64,000 nucleotides of DNA from an uncultured Cellvibrionales bacterium (GCA_913019905.1 CAJVZD010000015.1:1-64000); one strand, 5' to 3'. Numbered from the stretch's first letter, positions 8,258 to 19,276 are shown. Program-made: numbers and translations. Notes: generated by a model from the letters alone, not told the origin.

Positions 8258-9994
8258 ATGATTCACTCGTGGCTGAATAACTTTAGGCTCCATTTAGCCA
8301 ATAACGACTCTTTAATCCACTTTTCTATTCTTGGCGTTCTAGCGGGCCTCAGTACCGCTCTTGTGTCTTTAGCCTTTCGGTTTTTAATCGAATGGCCGCC
8401 AGCTCTGTGGCTCCCCAATAACGATTCCGAAGGCTATGAGTCACTTCCCGTATGGGCTCATTTTGCGCTGCCGCTGGGCGGCGCTATCGTCATGGGGCTG
8501 ATTCTGCGTAAGCTAAGCAAAGAGAACCTGCGCACAGGCGTCCCCCATGTAATCACCCATTTACATGCGCACGACGGCCACATGCCAATGAAAAATGCCG
8601 TCGTGCAATTTTTTGGCGGGGCTTTTGCCATTATTACCGGGCAATCAGCAGGCAGAGAAGGCCCAGCTATTCACCTCGGAGCTGCCGCCAGTAGCCTCCT
8701 AGGACAAAAACTACAACTCCCTAATAACAGTATTCGGGTATTGGTCGGCTGCGGGACTGCAGCTGCGATCGCCGCATCATTCAATACACCTATCGCCGGT
8801 GTCATTATCGCGATGGAAGTCGTGATGATGGAATACAGTATTGCTGGATTCACACCCGTCATTCTATCCGCACTAACAGCAACCACTGTCACTCGTGCGG
8901 TCTACGGTTCTCAAGCTACTTTTATCGTACCCACCGCCCAAATGGCTTCCCTGTGGGAGCTACCCTATATAGCCTTACTCGGGTTACTCGTTGGCGGCTG
9001 CGCTGCCATGTTTATTATTGTCATGAAAATGGGTATTAGTCTTTCCGAACGTCCGATATTACATAGAATGGCACTCGCGGGTCTTGTGACCGGCTGTTGC
9101 GCGCTTATCGCTCCGCAAATAATGGGCACCGGTTATGACAGCGTTAACGATATGTTGTCTGGGGAGGTTGCCCTCATTGCGATGGCAGCGATGATCGCCA
9201 CCAAATTAATCGCCTCAGCATTCAGTTGCGGGTTGGGGATGCCCATCGGGATTATTGGGCCCTGCCTGTTCATTGGCGCCTGCATAGGTGGGGTAATGGC
9301 GGCAATGGGCTCCTCAATATTCCCCGAGCTGGCAACGGGTGGCAGTTTTTACGTAATGATAGGAATGGGGGCGATGATGGGCGCCGTACTAAATGCCCCG
9401 CTTGCAGCGTTAATGACAATACTTGAGCTAACCCAGAACCCCAATATAATTTTCCCAGCGATGCTGGCAATCAGTATCGCATCAATTACCAATAGTGAGA
9501 TTTTCAAACAACGGTCTGCTCATCAAACAGTCATTCAACACCTCAAACTATTCCTGCCGACGGACCCTATAAGCCTTGCACTACAACGATCCAGCGTAGC
9601 AACACTCATGCAACGTAATATTCATATGACGAAAAATTCTATTTCAAATGACGATGCAAAATTACTGTTGACCAAACCCCACCAGGCCTATGTCATTACT
9701 AATGATGAGGGGCCAGACATGCGGCTCATTTACCGCGCAGACCTCGGCGAAAAACTCGAACTCGCTCTGAAGAAAAACCAAACGGATCCGATTCCGCTGC
9801 TTGATACTTGCACCATTTCGCATTCGATTGTAAAAATTCATATCCAAGCGACCTTGCGTGAAGCTCTTTACACAATGAATAAACATGGCACAGAAGCCGT
9901 CTTTGTAACGGGGTATATTTCGGGTTCCTTTCCAGATTATGGCATTGTTACGCGCAGCGACATTGAACGCTACAATACCACCCCACAGAAATAA
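8258..9994 (+). CDS. CLC-family chloride channel/transporter with C-terminal CBS pair
   Basis: Inner-membrane CLC protein moving chloride or similar anions. Of 578 residues, about 1-420 form the helical CLC core and about 440-575 a CBS-like regulatory pair. The gating glutamate E134 is present in GREGP. The FNTPIAGV segment at 175-182 is conserved. At the position of the internal proton-transfer glutamate of E. coli ClcA (E203) this protein has V188 (MEVVM in place of IEEMR), the residue found in channel-type CLCs. The usual GSGIP motif is altered to RTGVP (about 92-96). Anion movement is likely; coupling to protons is doubtful. Confidence 0.9.
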   Translation: MIHSWLNNFRLHLANNDSLIHFSILGVLAGLSTALVSLAFRFLIEWPPALWLPNNDSEGYESLPVWAHFALPLGGAIVMGLILRKLSKENLRTGVPHVITHLHAHDGHMPMKNAVVQFFGGAFAIITGQSAGREGPAIHLGAAASSLLGQKLQLPNNSIRVLVGCGTAAAIAASFNTPIAGVIIAMEVVMMEYSIAGFTPVILSALTATTVTRAVYGSQATFIVPTAQMASLWELPYIALLGLLVGGCAAMFIIVMKMGISLSERPILHRMALAGLVTGCCALIAPQIMGTGYDSVNDMLSGEVALIAMAAMIATKLIASAFSCGLGMPIGIIGPCLFIGACIGGVMAAMGSSIFPELATGGSFYVMIGMGAMMGAVLNAPLAALMTILELTQNPNIIFPAMLAISIASITNSEIFKQRSAHQTVIQHLKLFLPTDPISLALQRSSVATLMQRNIHMTKNSISNDDAKLLLTKPHQAYVITNDEGPDMRLIYRADLGEKLELALKKNQTDPIPLLDTCTISHSIVKIHIQATLREALYTMNKHGTEAVFVTGYISGSFPDYGIVTRSDIERYNTTPQK

Positions 9995-10039
9995 CCACCG
10001 TTTTCCGTATCTCGACAATGACGTTCAGGAGTTCAACAC

Positions 10040-10459
10040 ATGCTTTGGGTTAAGGCCTTTCACATTATTGCAGTCGTTTGCTGGTTTGCGGGCATCTTCT
10101 ACTTGCCACGCTTATTCGTTTATCACGCCATGGCCGATGATCAGGCAACACAAGAACACCTCAGCATGATGGAACAAAAACTATACAAATTTATGTCGAT
10201 GTTTGTTGTTTTCACATTTGTTTTTGGATTCTGGTTAGTAAGCTATAATTGGCAATACTATGCACAATCGAACTGGTTTTATTGCAAATTAGCACTCGTG
10301 ATTACGCTCCTTATCTATCATCTAGTGTGTGGAAGTTACATAAAAAAGCTCCAGGTAAATCACCGGCAACGCAGCCACGTCTACTTTCGCTGGTTTAACG
10401 AACTACCGGTAATTATTTTATTCACAGTCGTCATATTAGTAGTCGTTAAACCTTTTTAG
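10040..10459 (+). CDS. hemJ: protoporphyrinogen IX oxidase HemJ (CopD-like)
   Basis: Four-helix membrane protein that oxidises protoporphyrinogen IX to protoporphyrin IX in the inner membrane. The 139-residue length and the N-terminal LWVKAFHIIAVVCWFAGIFY match HemJ, with conserved His8 and Lys83. A CAGGAG ribosome site precedes the ATG at 10040. It lies just upstream of the thiD-like gene, with hemL and hemB following, so three heme-pathway steps are gathered here. CopD-like copper proteins share the fold, but the length and neighbours favour HemJ. Confidence 0.88.
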   Translation: MLWVKAFHIIAVVCWFAGIFYLPRLFVYHAMADDQATQEHLSMMEQKLYKFMSMFVVFTFVFGFWLVSYNWQYYAQSNWFYCKLALVITLLIYHLVCGSYIKKLQVNHRQRSHVYFRWFNELPVIILFTVVILVVVKPF

Positions 10460-10472
10460 ATAGGATTTCACT

Positions 10473-11255
10473 ATGCAAAAAAAAATGACAAACGCGCCAA
10501 TAGTCATGAGCATATCAAATCTTGACCCCAGCGGCGGTGGCGGAATTTCTGCCGACATAGAAACGCTAACCAGTCTGGGCTGTCACTGCTCGCCGATAAT
10601 CAGTAAATTATCTGCTCGCGATACCTCCGAATTCAAAGACAGCCAAATTACCGACAGTATCTTACTGATCGGACAAATTCGCGCCGTTTTGGAAGACATG
10701 AGCGTTGACCTAATTAAAATCAGTGATTTAGCGAGTACCGCAAACGCCGAGGCAGTTTCAACAATCATCAATGATTATCCCAACATACCCGTTGTTCTGC
10801 ACCCTAACATAGTGAACCAGGACGCAGAACATTTGATCAATGTCATTCGCAGCTTACTGCTATCTAAATCCAGCGTAGTCATGTTGAGCGAACCCGAAGC
10901 CTTGTTACTCGCCCCGGAAGCGGACACTCTATCAGCTTGTGCGCACCAATTAATGGAGTCGGGCTGCGGAAACATCCTGATTACCGGCGCCGACGCCAAC
11001 GATTCCAGCATTGAGATCGTTAATCATTGGTACTCCGCTAATCACTATCAACAGTACACGTGGCAGCGCTTACCAAATCATTTTCAAGGCGCGGGCAGTA
11101 CATTAAGCGCTGCGCTAAGCGGCTACCTTTCCCATGGAATCAGTACGTCGGAGTCGATTCAACAAGCACAGCAATTTACCTGGAAGTCGCTGCAGAAAGC
11201 CAAAAGGGTTGGGATGGGGAATTTACTACCGGATAGAATGCACTGGTGCAGGTAA
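10473..11255 (+). CDS. divergent ThiD-like kinase (hydroxymethylpyrimidine kinase family)
   Basis: Ribokinase-fold protein related to HMP/HMP-P kinase of thiamine synthesis. The 260 residues keep DPSGGGGISAD near the N terminus (about 18-28) and a C-terminal GAGSTLSAALSGYL. Several signature positions differ from true ThiD: the catalytic GTGC is GAGS, the KGGH segment is ITGAD, TPN-x3-E is reduced to SEPE, and the C-terminal GPxHH is lost. In Pseudomonas a standard thiD and thiE stand next to hemL; no thiE is present here. Activity on HMP-P is therefore uncertain. It starts 13 bases after hemJ and is probably cotranscribed with it. Confidence 0.75.
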   Translation: MQKKMTNAPIVMSISNLDPSGGGGISADIETLTSLGCHCSPIISKLSARDTSEFKDSQITDSILLIGQIRAVLEDMSVDLIKISDLASTANAEAVSTIINDYPNIPVVLHPNIVNQDAEHLINVIRSLLLSKSSVVMLSEPEALLLAPEADTLSACAHQLMESGCGNILITGADANDSSIEIVNHWYSANHYQQYTWQRLPNHFQGAGSTLSAALSGYLSHGISTSESIQQAQQFTWKSLQKAKRVGMGNLLPDRMHWCR

Positions 11256-11528
11256 TCGGTACAGGTGATTGATGCCAAAAAATGGCGTCGAAAATAAGTG
11301 AGACCTGTTGGCACAGCGCATTGATCCAGCCGCACAAGACCCAAAAGACCCAACTGCTCTGTAAATATAAATGGCCGGAGAGTTAAGCAATAACAAATTA
11401 ATCGATGTTCTCCTTCCTAGTTTCACTAAAAGCACGAATGTGCCTTAAATTTGCATCCACGCCGCGATAAAACCCGTGCTAACATACGCAGATAAATTAT
11501 TTCTTTCACTCAATAATCGAATAAATTC

Positions 11529-12824
11529 ATGACTACTTCCGAACAGCTTTTTGAACAAGCCAAACAATACATTCCAGGCGGCGTTAATTCACCGGTACGG
11601 GCATTTCGTGCAGTGGGCGGAACACCTGTTTTTATTGAACGCGCCGAAGGTGCTTACATCTTCGATCCCGAGGGAAAACGCTATATAGACTATGTTCTTT
11701 CGTGGGGCCCCATGATTCTAGGACATGCGCATCCAGCTATTCAGGCCGCCGTGGCTGAAAAGATGAAAGCCGGACTGAGCTTTGGTGCACCCACACAGAT
11801 AGAAACCGAGTTAGCTCAGACGCTGTGTAACATCATGCCAAATATGGATTTGGTCAGGATGGTAAACTCTGGTACCGAAGCAACCATGAGCGCTATTCGT
11901 TTGGCGCGCGGCTATACCGGTCGCGACAAAATCATCAAATTTGAAGGTTGTTACCACGGACATTCTGATTCGCTGCTAATTAAAGCCGGATCCGGCGCCC
12001 TGACCATGGGAGTCCCGAGTTCTCCAGGGGTGCCGGTCGCTTTAGCAGACCACACCGTCACCTTAACCTACAACGATATCGACGGGTTCAAACAGGCCTT
12101 TAGCGAGATTGGCGAGCAAATCGCTTGTGTCATTGTTGAGCCAGTCGCCGGTAACATGAATTGTGTTCCACCTATACCCGGCTTCCTCGAAGCGATTAGA
12201 GAGCAATGTAACCAGTATGGTAGCGTGTTTATCATTGATGAAGTAATGACCGGTTTTCGCTTAGGCCTTACCGGTGCACAAGGTTATTACAATATTGAAG
12301 CAGACCTTACCACCTTGGGGAAAGTAATAGGAGGAGGAATGCCTGTCGGTGCTTTCGGCGGCAAGAGGGAAATCATGGAACACATTGCCCCCCTGGGACC
12401 GGTTTACCAAGCTGGGACATTATCGGGCAATCCCGTCGCAATGGCTGCAGGACTCGCACAGTTAAACGCCATTCAACAAAAAGACTTTTACCAACCGCTT
12501 TTTGACAAAACAACTTTGTTGGCCAACGGCTTAGAAAGTGCTGCCAAGGATGCTGGCATTCCTTTTACTACAAACCATGTCGGCACAATGTTCGGTGGTT
12601 TTTTCGTCGACGACAATTTCAACGAGACAGACAAAATAACAAACTATCAGCAAGTCATGGCCTGCAACACTGATCGATTCAACAAATTCTTCCACGGTTT
12701 ATTAGAGGCCGGAGTTTACCTTGCACCCGCCTCCTATGAAGCGGGGTTCATGTCTGCGGCCCACACCGATAGTGATATACAATATACGTTAGAAGCGGCA
12801 AAAAAATCTTTTTCAGCGTTGTGA
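11529..12824 (+). CDS. hemL: glutamate-1-semialdehyde 2,1-aminomutase
   Basis: PLP enzyme that converts glutamate-1-semialdehyde to 5-aminolevulinate, the C5 route to heme. The 431-residue protein has the full family pattern: [10 protein letters not shown] near residue 17, the [15 protein letters not shown] block at about 113-127, and the PLP lysine K265 in [17 protein letters not shown]. The gap from the thiD-like gene (11256-11528) has no gene and no clear promoter that I can name. hemB follows 61 bases downstream, so hemL-hemB likely form an operon. Confidence 0.97.
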   Translation: MTTSEQLFEQAKQYIPGGVNSPVRAFRAVGGTPVFIERAEGAYIFDPEGKRYIDYVLSWGPMILGHAHPAIQAAVAEKMKAGLSFGAPTQIETELAQTLCNIMPNMDLVRMVNSGTEATMSAIRLARGYTGRDKIIKFEGCYHGHSDSLLIKAGSGALTMGVPSSPGVPVALADHTVTLTYNDIDGFKQAFSEIGEQIACVIVEPVAGNMNCVPPIPGFLEAIREQCNQYGSVFIIDEVMTGFRLGLTGAQGYYNIEADLTTLGKVIGGGMPVGAFGGKREIMEHIAPLGPVYQAGTLSGNPVAMAAGLAQLNAIQQKDFYQPLFDKTTLLANGLESAAKDAGIPFTTNHVGTMFGGFFVDDNFNETDKITNYQQVMACNTDRFNKFFHGLLEAGVYLAPASYEAGFMSAAHTDSDIQYTLEAAKKSFSAL

Positions 12825-12846
12825 AACAAACCTGTAACTAGTATAA

Positions 12847-13896
<1,050 letters not shown>

Positions 13897-14006
13897 TATT
13901 TCAGGGGCCTTAAGCGATTAGAGTTTCAGAGACCGCAAGAAACAATGTTTTCTCTCCCATAAACCCTGGCACAATTACGTATTTAAGAAAACAACTGGAT
14001 TTAAAA

Positions 14007-14771
14007 ATGACCTACAAAACACTCGTGGCGAGCGCCGCTGTTAGTTTAATTCTCTGTTCCACATCACTAACATCCTCTGCAGATACGCTGGGCTTTCGAG
14101 TGGGCGCCTACAGCTGGGCGCAAAACTACGATGGGAATATTCAATCGAGTGACAGCGGTCTAGACGAAATCGATATCAGCGACGACCTCGGATTCGACGA
14201 TGAATCAGATACAACTATTTACGCCGTGTTAGAACACCCCTTTCCCATCATCCCAAATATTAAAATCCAGAAAACTGATCTACAGGCGACCGGAACGGAT
14301 AACCCAGGCAGTGACTTTCTTTTTGACGGGAACTCTTACTTAAGCACCGACAAGATCATCTCGTCGAGTGATTTATCGCATACCGATGTCACGGTGTATT
14401 ATGAAATATTGGACAATTGGATTTCGATTGACCTAGGTTTCACCGCGCGTCGATTCACCGAAGGGTTTGAACTCTATACCGAGGACGGAAAAAAATCCTC
14501 GCTCAACATCGACTCTACCGTTCCGCTACTCTATGTCGCAGCCAAAGTTGAACTGCCGTTTACCGGTCTCTATGTAGACGCTGAGGTCAATGGTATTGGG
14601 TACGACGATACATCTCTTACCGACTACAAAATCAGCTTAGGATACGAAACCGATATCGGACTTGGCGTAGAGGCCGGTTTACGAAGTATTGAACTTGACT
14701 ACGATGATGGAGACGAAGAAGCCGATATTTCAATCGACGGCGCCTTTATAGGGATTTTCTATCACTTCTAA
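14007..14771 (+). CDS. outer-membrane beta-barrel protein (TIGR04219-like)
   Basis: Predicted small outer-membrane barrel of unknown role. The 254-residue protein has a signal peptide ending near residue 25 (SLTSSADTLG). Amphipathic beta-strands follow, and the last strand ends in FIGIFYHF, with a terminal aromatic residue as needed for BAM insertion. The sequence is rich in Asp and Ser, consistent with an acidic surface. The GxRVGAYSW start and IDISDDLGFDDE motif resemble the TIGR04219 outer-membrane family. It stands alone between hemB and the next exported protein. Confidence 0.75.
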   Translation: MTYKTLVASAAVSLILCSTSLTSSADTLGFRVGAYSWAQNYDGNIQSSDSGLDEIDISDDLGFDDESDTTIYAVLEHPFPIIPNIKIQKTDLQATGTDNPGSDFLFDGNSYLSTDKIISSSDLSHTDVTVYYEILDNWISIDLGFTARRFTEGFELYTEDGKKSSLNIDSTVPLLYVAAKVELPFTGLYVDAEVNGIGYDDTSLTDYKISLGYETDIGLGVEAGLRSIELDYDDGDEEADISIDGAFIGIFYHF

Positions 14772-14934
14772 AATAGCAGCGACTGTCGTTTACGACTAAT
14801 TATGTGCCGTTCAATCGCTATAATCGCTTCCGCGTCCAAACAATCGCCTTTGCTTCAAGGTGTCAAAACAACACAACTTGAAACAAGGGCATTCGCCTAA
14901 CTATAATCTACCTATGTTTATCTTTGCCAAAACG

Positions 14935-15582
14935 ATGTTAATCCGATTTTCAGGTCACTGTATCTTATTACTGTGCCTGTCGTTCCCTTCCTTGCCTGTT
15001 TTCGCAGCGCCGCCCGATACCTGCCAGTGCATTTGGCAAGGCTCCTTCAACAGAGTCATCGCCAAAGCCGATCTTATCGTTAGCGGGAAAATAATTGCGC
15101 GCAAAGGCAATTCGATGGATTTAACCATTGATCGCACCTTGCTTGATCGCGCTTCAAATGGCAAAGAATTTAATGAAGATATCCGCGTATGGGGGTTTGA
15201 CGGCCAGCAATGTAGGCCAGAGGTGAAAGAGTTTCCACTTGAAAGTCACTGGCTTTTTGCGCTTAAAAAAATCATTACCGATTCTCCAGATAGATTCAAC
15301 CCCAATACACCCAATATAGGGTTTGGCAGAATCAACGATTATTATCTTTCCATGTGCGGCGCATATTGGCTGCAAGTGCATGAAAATTTTGTTACCGGAA
15401 ATTTGCTGAACGGACAACGGTGGGAGTGGAACAACGACGAAATGAACCCGGTATTAATCGATCTTATTGAAGCCTATGCCAAGGGCATTGTTCCTCTACA
15501 GGCATTGGCGGAGGCGGCTAAACCACAGACCGCTGCAAAAAAGCTTTTGGAAGAAACTAAGTCGTTTCTAAACCAACAATAA
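14935..15582 (+). CDS. exported protein of unknown function, NTR/TIMP-like
   Basis: I do not recognise a named family with certainty. The frame is open from a GTG at 14860, but the ATG at 14935 gives a clear signal peptide (MLIRFSGHCILLLCLSF, cleavage near VFA-APP). The mature protein starts with a CxC pair (DTCQCIW). It then has ADLIVSGKIIARKG and later cysteines (QQCRPE, SMCGAYW), a pattern like netrin/TIMP-type domains that stabilise with disulfides. The C-terminal 50 residues are helical. Alternative starts are 14860 (GTG) and 14914 (ATG); none has a good ribosome site. Confidence 0.6.
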   Translation: MLIRFSGHCILLLCLSFPSLPVFAAPPDTCQCIWQGSFNRVIAKADLIVSGKIIARKGNSMDLTIDRTLLDRASNGKEFNEDIRVWGFDGQQCRPEVKEFPLESHWLFALKKIITDSPDRFNPNTPNIGFGRINDYYLSMCGAYWLQVHENFVTGNLLNGQRWEWNNDEMNPVLIDLIEAYAKGIVPLQALAEAAKPQTAAKKLLEETKSFLNQQ

Positions 15583-16029
15583 AATTCGTATCGCGACAAG
15601 CAATTAAACCCGCAGCCACTGTAACAATTGGGCGTAAGCCTCAACACTATGAGGTTCATCTAGAGTCACGCATTTAGCTTTTTTCTACCCGCATCAATCG
15701 TTATCCGACTGAATAACTATCTGTATCCCTAACTATTCGTACAATAGAAAGTGCAATACGATTGTTTGATCGATCGACAACTATTTAGCGGGTCTACCGC
15801 TATTTAGCGGGTCTTTTACTATTTAAAGGATCGACCAATCGTTAAGGATCAACTCTCATTTAGTGGATCGGAACAGATACTCACCTTAACAACCACCGGC
15901 GAAATCCAATCACCGCCAACTTACAAAGCAACTACCTTCCAGCCTTCGAAAATTACTCGCTAACGAATAGTGCTTTCCCACCCGCCTGCAACAACTAGCC
16001 TTTTGTTCCGAGGTTCCTTCTCAACTTTC
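15583..16029. other. 447-bp intergenic region between convergent genes
   Basis: No gene is seen. The middle contains a degenerate 19-20 bp tandem repeat (listed separately). The remainder shows no tRNA, promoter or strong terminator that I can support. It separates the hem-linked block from the accessory locus. Confidence 0.6.
15781..15872. repeat. degenerate 19-20 bp tandem repeat
   Basis: Two near-identical 19-bp units (15781-15799 and 15800-15818) begin CTATTTAGCGGGTCT. A third begins CTATTTAAAGGATC at 15819. Two decayed units follow, with TTAAGGATC and ATTTAGTGGATC cores. The drift along the array suggests old slippage duplication rather than a protein-binding array. Confidence 0.65.
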
Positions 16030-17232
16030 TTAAGCGACTTTAGCCTGTCGATCAAGATACAACGCAGGCACGGCAACAACGGCCAGACAAACAAGTAAAC
16101 CCACCGCTGCAATGTTAATCAGCAAAGCATAATTATCGTCTCCAAGCATAAATGCTGCAATCAATGGCCCAGAAGCAAGACCCATTTTTGAAGCAAAGCC
16201 ACCCATCGCTGCCATTTGCCCGGTCTCATCAAACTCTGCGCACATACCTAACAAATAGGAAATGACGAAAGCCCACGTAATACCAACACCAACGTTCGCT
16301 ATCCAATACATACTCTCCATTTCACTGTAGTGAAGAATCCAGGTTCCTACGGCCGTCAGTACAATTGCACTGACCACCGGTAAAAAGCGTCCATATTTTG
16401 TCGACATCAGAATAACTAAGACTGAACCTGCAATTGCGATCCAGGCGGCAACGCCCAAGGTCTCACTAATAAAAGGCATATCCAACCCAGCACTTTTACC
16501 CATTCCAATGATATAGGCGTAAATGCCCATGTTTGCCGCCTGAAATAAAAAAGTTGCCAATAACGCCATAACCAACAGCTTATAGTTAATCGGGCTTTTA
16601 GTGACAGGCGCGTCAGCATCGCTCTCCGCAATTGGGTAATCAGGTAAAAAAGGGATCATTATTAAGGTAATGACACTAAAAGCAATTAGCGAGAGAAATA
16701 ACGCGGCGGTTCCATACTCAGGTACCAAAGGCGGCAGATACATTAAGCCGACTCCGCCTAAACCAAATTGTACGCTTAACAAATAACCAAAAGTACGATC
16801 AGCTTCACTGGTCCTGGATATCACCGCAAACCCTATACCCACTAATAAACCACCAATATAACCATGGCAAAATCGAGCCGCCATTAAGGCGGTGGGATCG
16901 GTCAGATAAATGGACAGACCGTCCATTAACATCAATCCGATGAGGAGTATAACGGAGCTCTTTTTCCAAGGGATTTTCTTAATGAGAAAAACGACGCTTA
17001 ACGCTCCCGCTGCAGCGCCGTATACGTTGGCTGACCCAACAAATCCCGCCTCCTGATTCGTAAAGCCGAGTCCACTGATAAAACCGTCAATTAACGCCGG
17101 CATGATATTGACGTAAAATAGTCCTGCTGTTGCGAGAAATGACAGAAGTATTCTTGCAATTTCCCCATTAGGCGCGACGACAGGAATTCCAAAAGGTTTA
17201 TCGGTTTCAACGACGGGGCTTGTACTTTGCAT
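16030..17232 (-). CDS. major facilitator superfamily transporter
   Basis: Twelve-helix inner-membrane carrier of 400 residues. Hydrophobic segments run through two six-helix halves, with a longer hydrophilic loop at about residues 200-215 between them. The substrate cannot be read from sequence. It is the last gene of a leftward locus with a TonB receptor, a nitrilase-type hydrolase and a MocR regulator. It may therefore carry the product of the outer-membrane uptake and amide cleavage steps into the cell. The start at 17232 is the first ATG after the 82-bp gap from the serine hydrolase gene. Confidence 0.85.
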   Translation of the reverse strand: MQSTSPVVETDKPFGIPVVAPNGEIARILLSFLATAGLFYVNIMPALIDGFISGLGFTNQEAGFVGSANVYGAAAGALSVVFLIKKIPWKKSSVILLIGLMLMDGLSIYLTDPTALMAARFCHGYIGGLLVGIGFAVISRTSEADRTFGYLLSVQFGLGGVGLMYLPPLVPEYGTAALFLSLIAFSVITLIMIPFLPDYPIAESDADAPVTKSPINYKLLVMALLATFLFQAANMGIYAYIIGMGKSAGLDMPFISETLGVAAWIAIAGSVLVILMSTKYGRFLPVVSAIVLTAVGTWILHYSEMESMYWIANVGVGITWAFVISYLLGMCAEFDETGQMAAMGGFASKMGLASGPLIAAFMLGDDNYALLINIAAVGLLVCLAVVAVPALYLDRQAKVA

Positions 17233-17314
17233 GAACTTCTCCAGCTAACTTATTATTCTTTGTGTGAAAATACGAGTCAGTTTGACAACAGCCCTAGGGC
17301 AAGGAATATGCCGA

Positions 17315-19138
17315 TCATTCGCAATAGGGTCTCAGCTTATGCGATTCCTTCGCTGCATTTCTCCATGAAAATTTGTTGTCATCACTAAAATGGTAATAGA
17401 TGGTATCGTTAGGCATCAATACGACGCTAATACCTCCGAATCCCGACATAAGCGGCAACCATTGTTCTTCTTTGCATCCCAAGGTTTTTTGTATGTTGTA
17501 GGCCCAAAATCCATTATTATATCGAAGCCCAGATTTGGCAGCCGCGTAGCCACTATCATTTCTGTTACGCTGTAATGCTCCCTCCAGCAGGGATTTGTCC
17601 AATTGGTCAGAAGCTTGCAATTGATTGATATACGCGCCGATTTTCGCAATATCGTCACGATGGTATGTCATACCATAACCGGTAAAAGGCTGAGCAATCG
17701 AATCGTAAGTTCTGCGGACTGTTTTGACACTTGGACTGAGCTTTAGCGGCTCCAATAATGGCCAAATCAGATCCGTATAGAGATCAACATGACTGCCTCT
17801 TTTTTCCTTAAACGCATTGTTGAGCGCAGTGCCCAACACATAAGTATCACTGGTATGGTATACCCATGTTGCTCCTGGATCGGATCTCCTGGGATGAAAA
17901 TGACAACTGAAATCAATTTTCTTTGCATGGCTCCCCGGAACAAAAAATCCGTTTCCCATGGCCAGAGAATCCTCATCAGCCATTTCCTTCAGAGACGTAT
18001 AGTTTCCCGTCACCATGTCCAGAGCATTCTCAAACGTAACATTCTTCCAGTGACCATTATGGCTACCATCGACTTTGCTACGACATTCAGGAACGTAATC
18101 AGATATCAATAACTTCTTTGTACCAGGATACCATTTTTCCATCCGCATTAAGGCCAGGCCAGCAATAATACTCTTGGCGGTCGAGAAAGAAGGAACATCT
18201 AACACTTCACAATAGGGGTATTTACCATGCCGAGTATCACATCCGCCGACGTAATTTGTCCCATCTACAACAAAGCCATATATCGACACGTGCTTGCTGT
18301 CGTCAGACTTACTGTTTGAAAACTGGCGAGTGTCTATTCCCGGATAATCGTTTTCCAGCTGCTCGATAGATTTAACGGGCATTCTGCCGTCGACTTCTTT
18401 TTGATAATTCCCTCGAATTGACGCAGCCCCAACAACGTTATACGGTGAATAGCTAGCCTCTATTATTCCGCGCAAATCGAATTTTAGATACAGACATGTT
18501 TCACTAGCCACTTGAAAGGCCACTCGCGAGACTTCTCCGCTGGACTTGAACAAAAAAGTGAGCATGCCATTGTGAGTACAGTTCGCATTTCTTTGCTGTA
18601 GGCTAAACGGCAGGGACGCTCGACTAAATCCTTCATCAGTAGATTCCTGCCATACCCGTCCTGGTTCCAGAATAAATTCCCAGTAGGGATGTTGACTAGG
18701 TATTGCCCCCCTTTTTACAGGAATGAGGTACTCTCCGTCTTGTACAAACTCAAAGTCGAAAGGCGGCAACTCATGTATTTTAAGCGTGGCTGACTCCGTT
18801 GATTTAGAATCATCCCTCAAGACAACAAACCCACGGCGGTCCGAATCATCAGGAAGTTCTGACGCACTGTCTATATTTTTGTCGAGATCAAGCGAAGATG
18901 AAAAAACTAACCGCCCTTCAAAATGTTCTGAGGGCTCGGTTCCCGACATCGGCCGGGAAAAACTTTTCATGTCGACCCAACGACTCAAAATGAGAGAATG
19001 TTGCAGCGTCGAAAAGCTAAGTTCGCTGCGTTGCTCGGCGCTTGCTGAAAAAGATTGAATAATCAGCAATGATAAAAAGAGAACATTGAAAAGCAAGCTG
19101 CGTAGACCAGATTTGTTCGGGGCGGATTGTTGTCTCAT
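17315..19138 (-). CDS. exported serine hydrolase (beta-lactamase/S12-like C-terminal domain)
   Basis: The 607-residue protein starts at the ATG at 19138, which has AAGGA upstream and gives a signal peptide (NVLFLSLLIIQSFSASA). The N-terminal half (to about residue 310) is a beta-rich region with no family that I recognise. The C-terminal half has the S12 signature SxxK in FSTAKSIIAGLALMRM, a WVYHTSDTYVLGTALN segment in the place of the YxN motif, and GYGMTYHRDD further on. S12 enzymes include beta-lactamases, esterases and amide-bond hydrolases; the substrate here is unknown. Position in the receptor-nitrilase locus suggests periplasmic processing of an imported compound. Confidence 0.8.
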   Translation of the reverse strand: MRQQSAPNKSGLRSLLFNVLFLSLLIIQSFSASAEQRSELSFSTLQHSLILSRWVDMKSFSRPMSGTEPSEHFEGRLVFSSSLDLDKNIDSASELPDDSDRRGFVVLRDDSKSTESATLKIHELPPFDFEFVQDGEYLIPVKRGAIPSQHPYWEFILEPGRVWQESTDEGFSRASLPFSLQQRNANCTHNGMLTFLFKSSGEVSRVAFQVASETCLYLKFDLRGIIEASYSPYNVVGAASIRGNYQKEVDGRMPVKSIEQLENDYPGIDTRQFSNSKSDDSKHVSIYGFVVDGTNYVGGCDTRHGKYPYCEVLDVPSFSTAKSIIAGLALMRMEKWYPGTKKLLISDYVPECRSKVDGSHNGHWKNVTFENALDMVTGNYTSLKEMADEDSLAMGNGFFVPGSHAKKIDFSCHFHPRRSDPGATWVYHTSDTYVLGTALNNAFKEKRGSHVDLYTDLIWPLLEPLKLSPSVKTVRRTYDSIAQPFTGYGMTYHRDDIAKIGAYINQLQASDQLDKSLLEGALQRNRNDSGYAAAKSGLRYNNGFWAYNIQKTLGCKEEQWLPLMSGFGGISVVLMPNDTIYYHFSDDNKFSWRNAAKESHKLRPYCE

Positions 19139-19276
19139 TATTACCGGTATCCTTACTTGCGACCAACTAACTGTTCTCTCACAACGGCGTTTTTTAATCT
19201 CATGGATTACCACGAAAAATTTTCTTTTCAGTCAGTCAATTACAATAACTATATTGCGCGTTTTAAGATAATGACA

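Noticed and set aside
11226-11435. Reverse open frames between the thiD-like gene and hemL, considered as a thiE remnant
   Set aside because: No ThiE motif could be found on either strand, so there is no support for a pseudogene.
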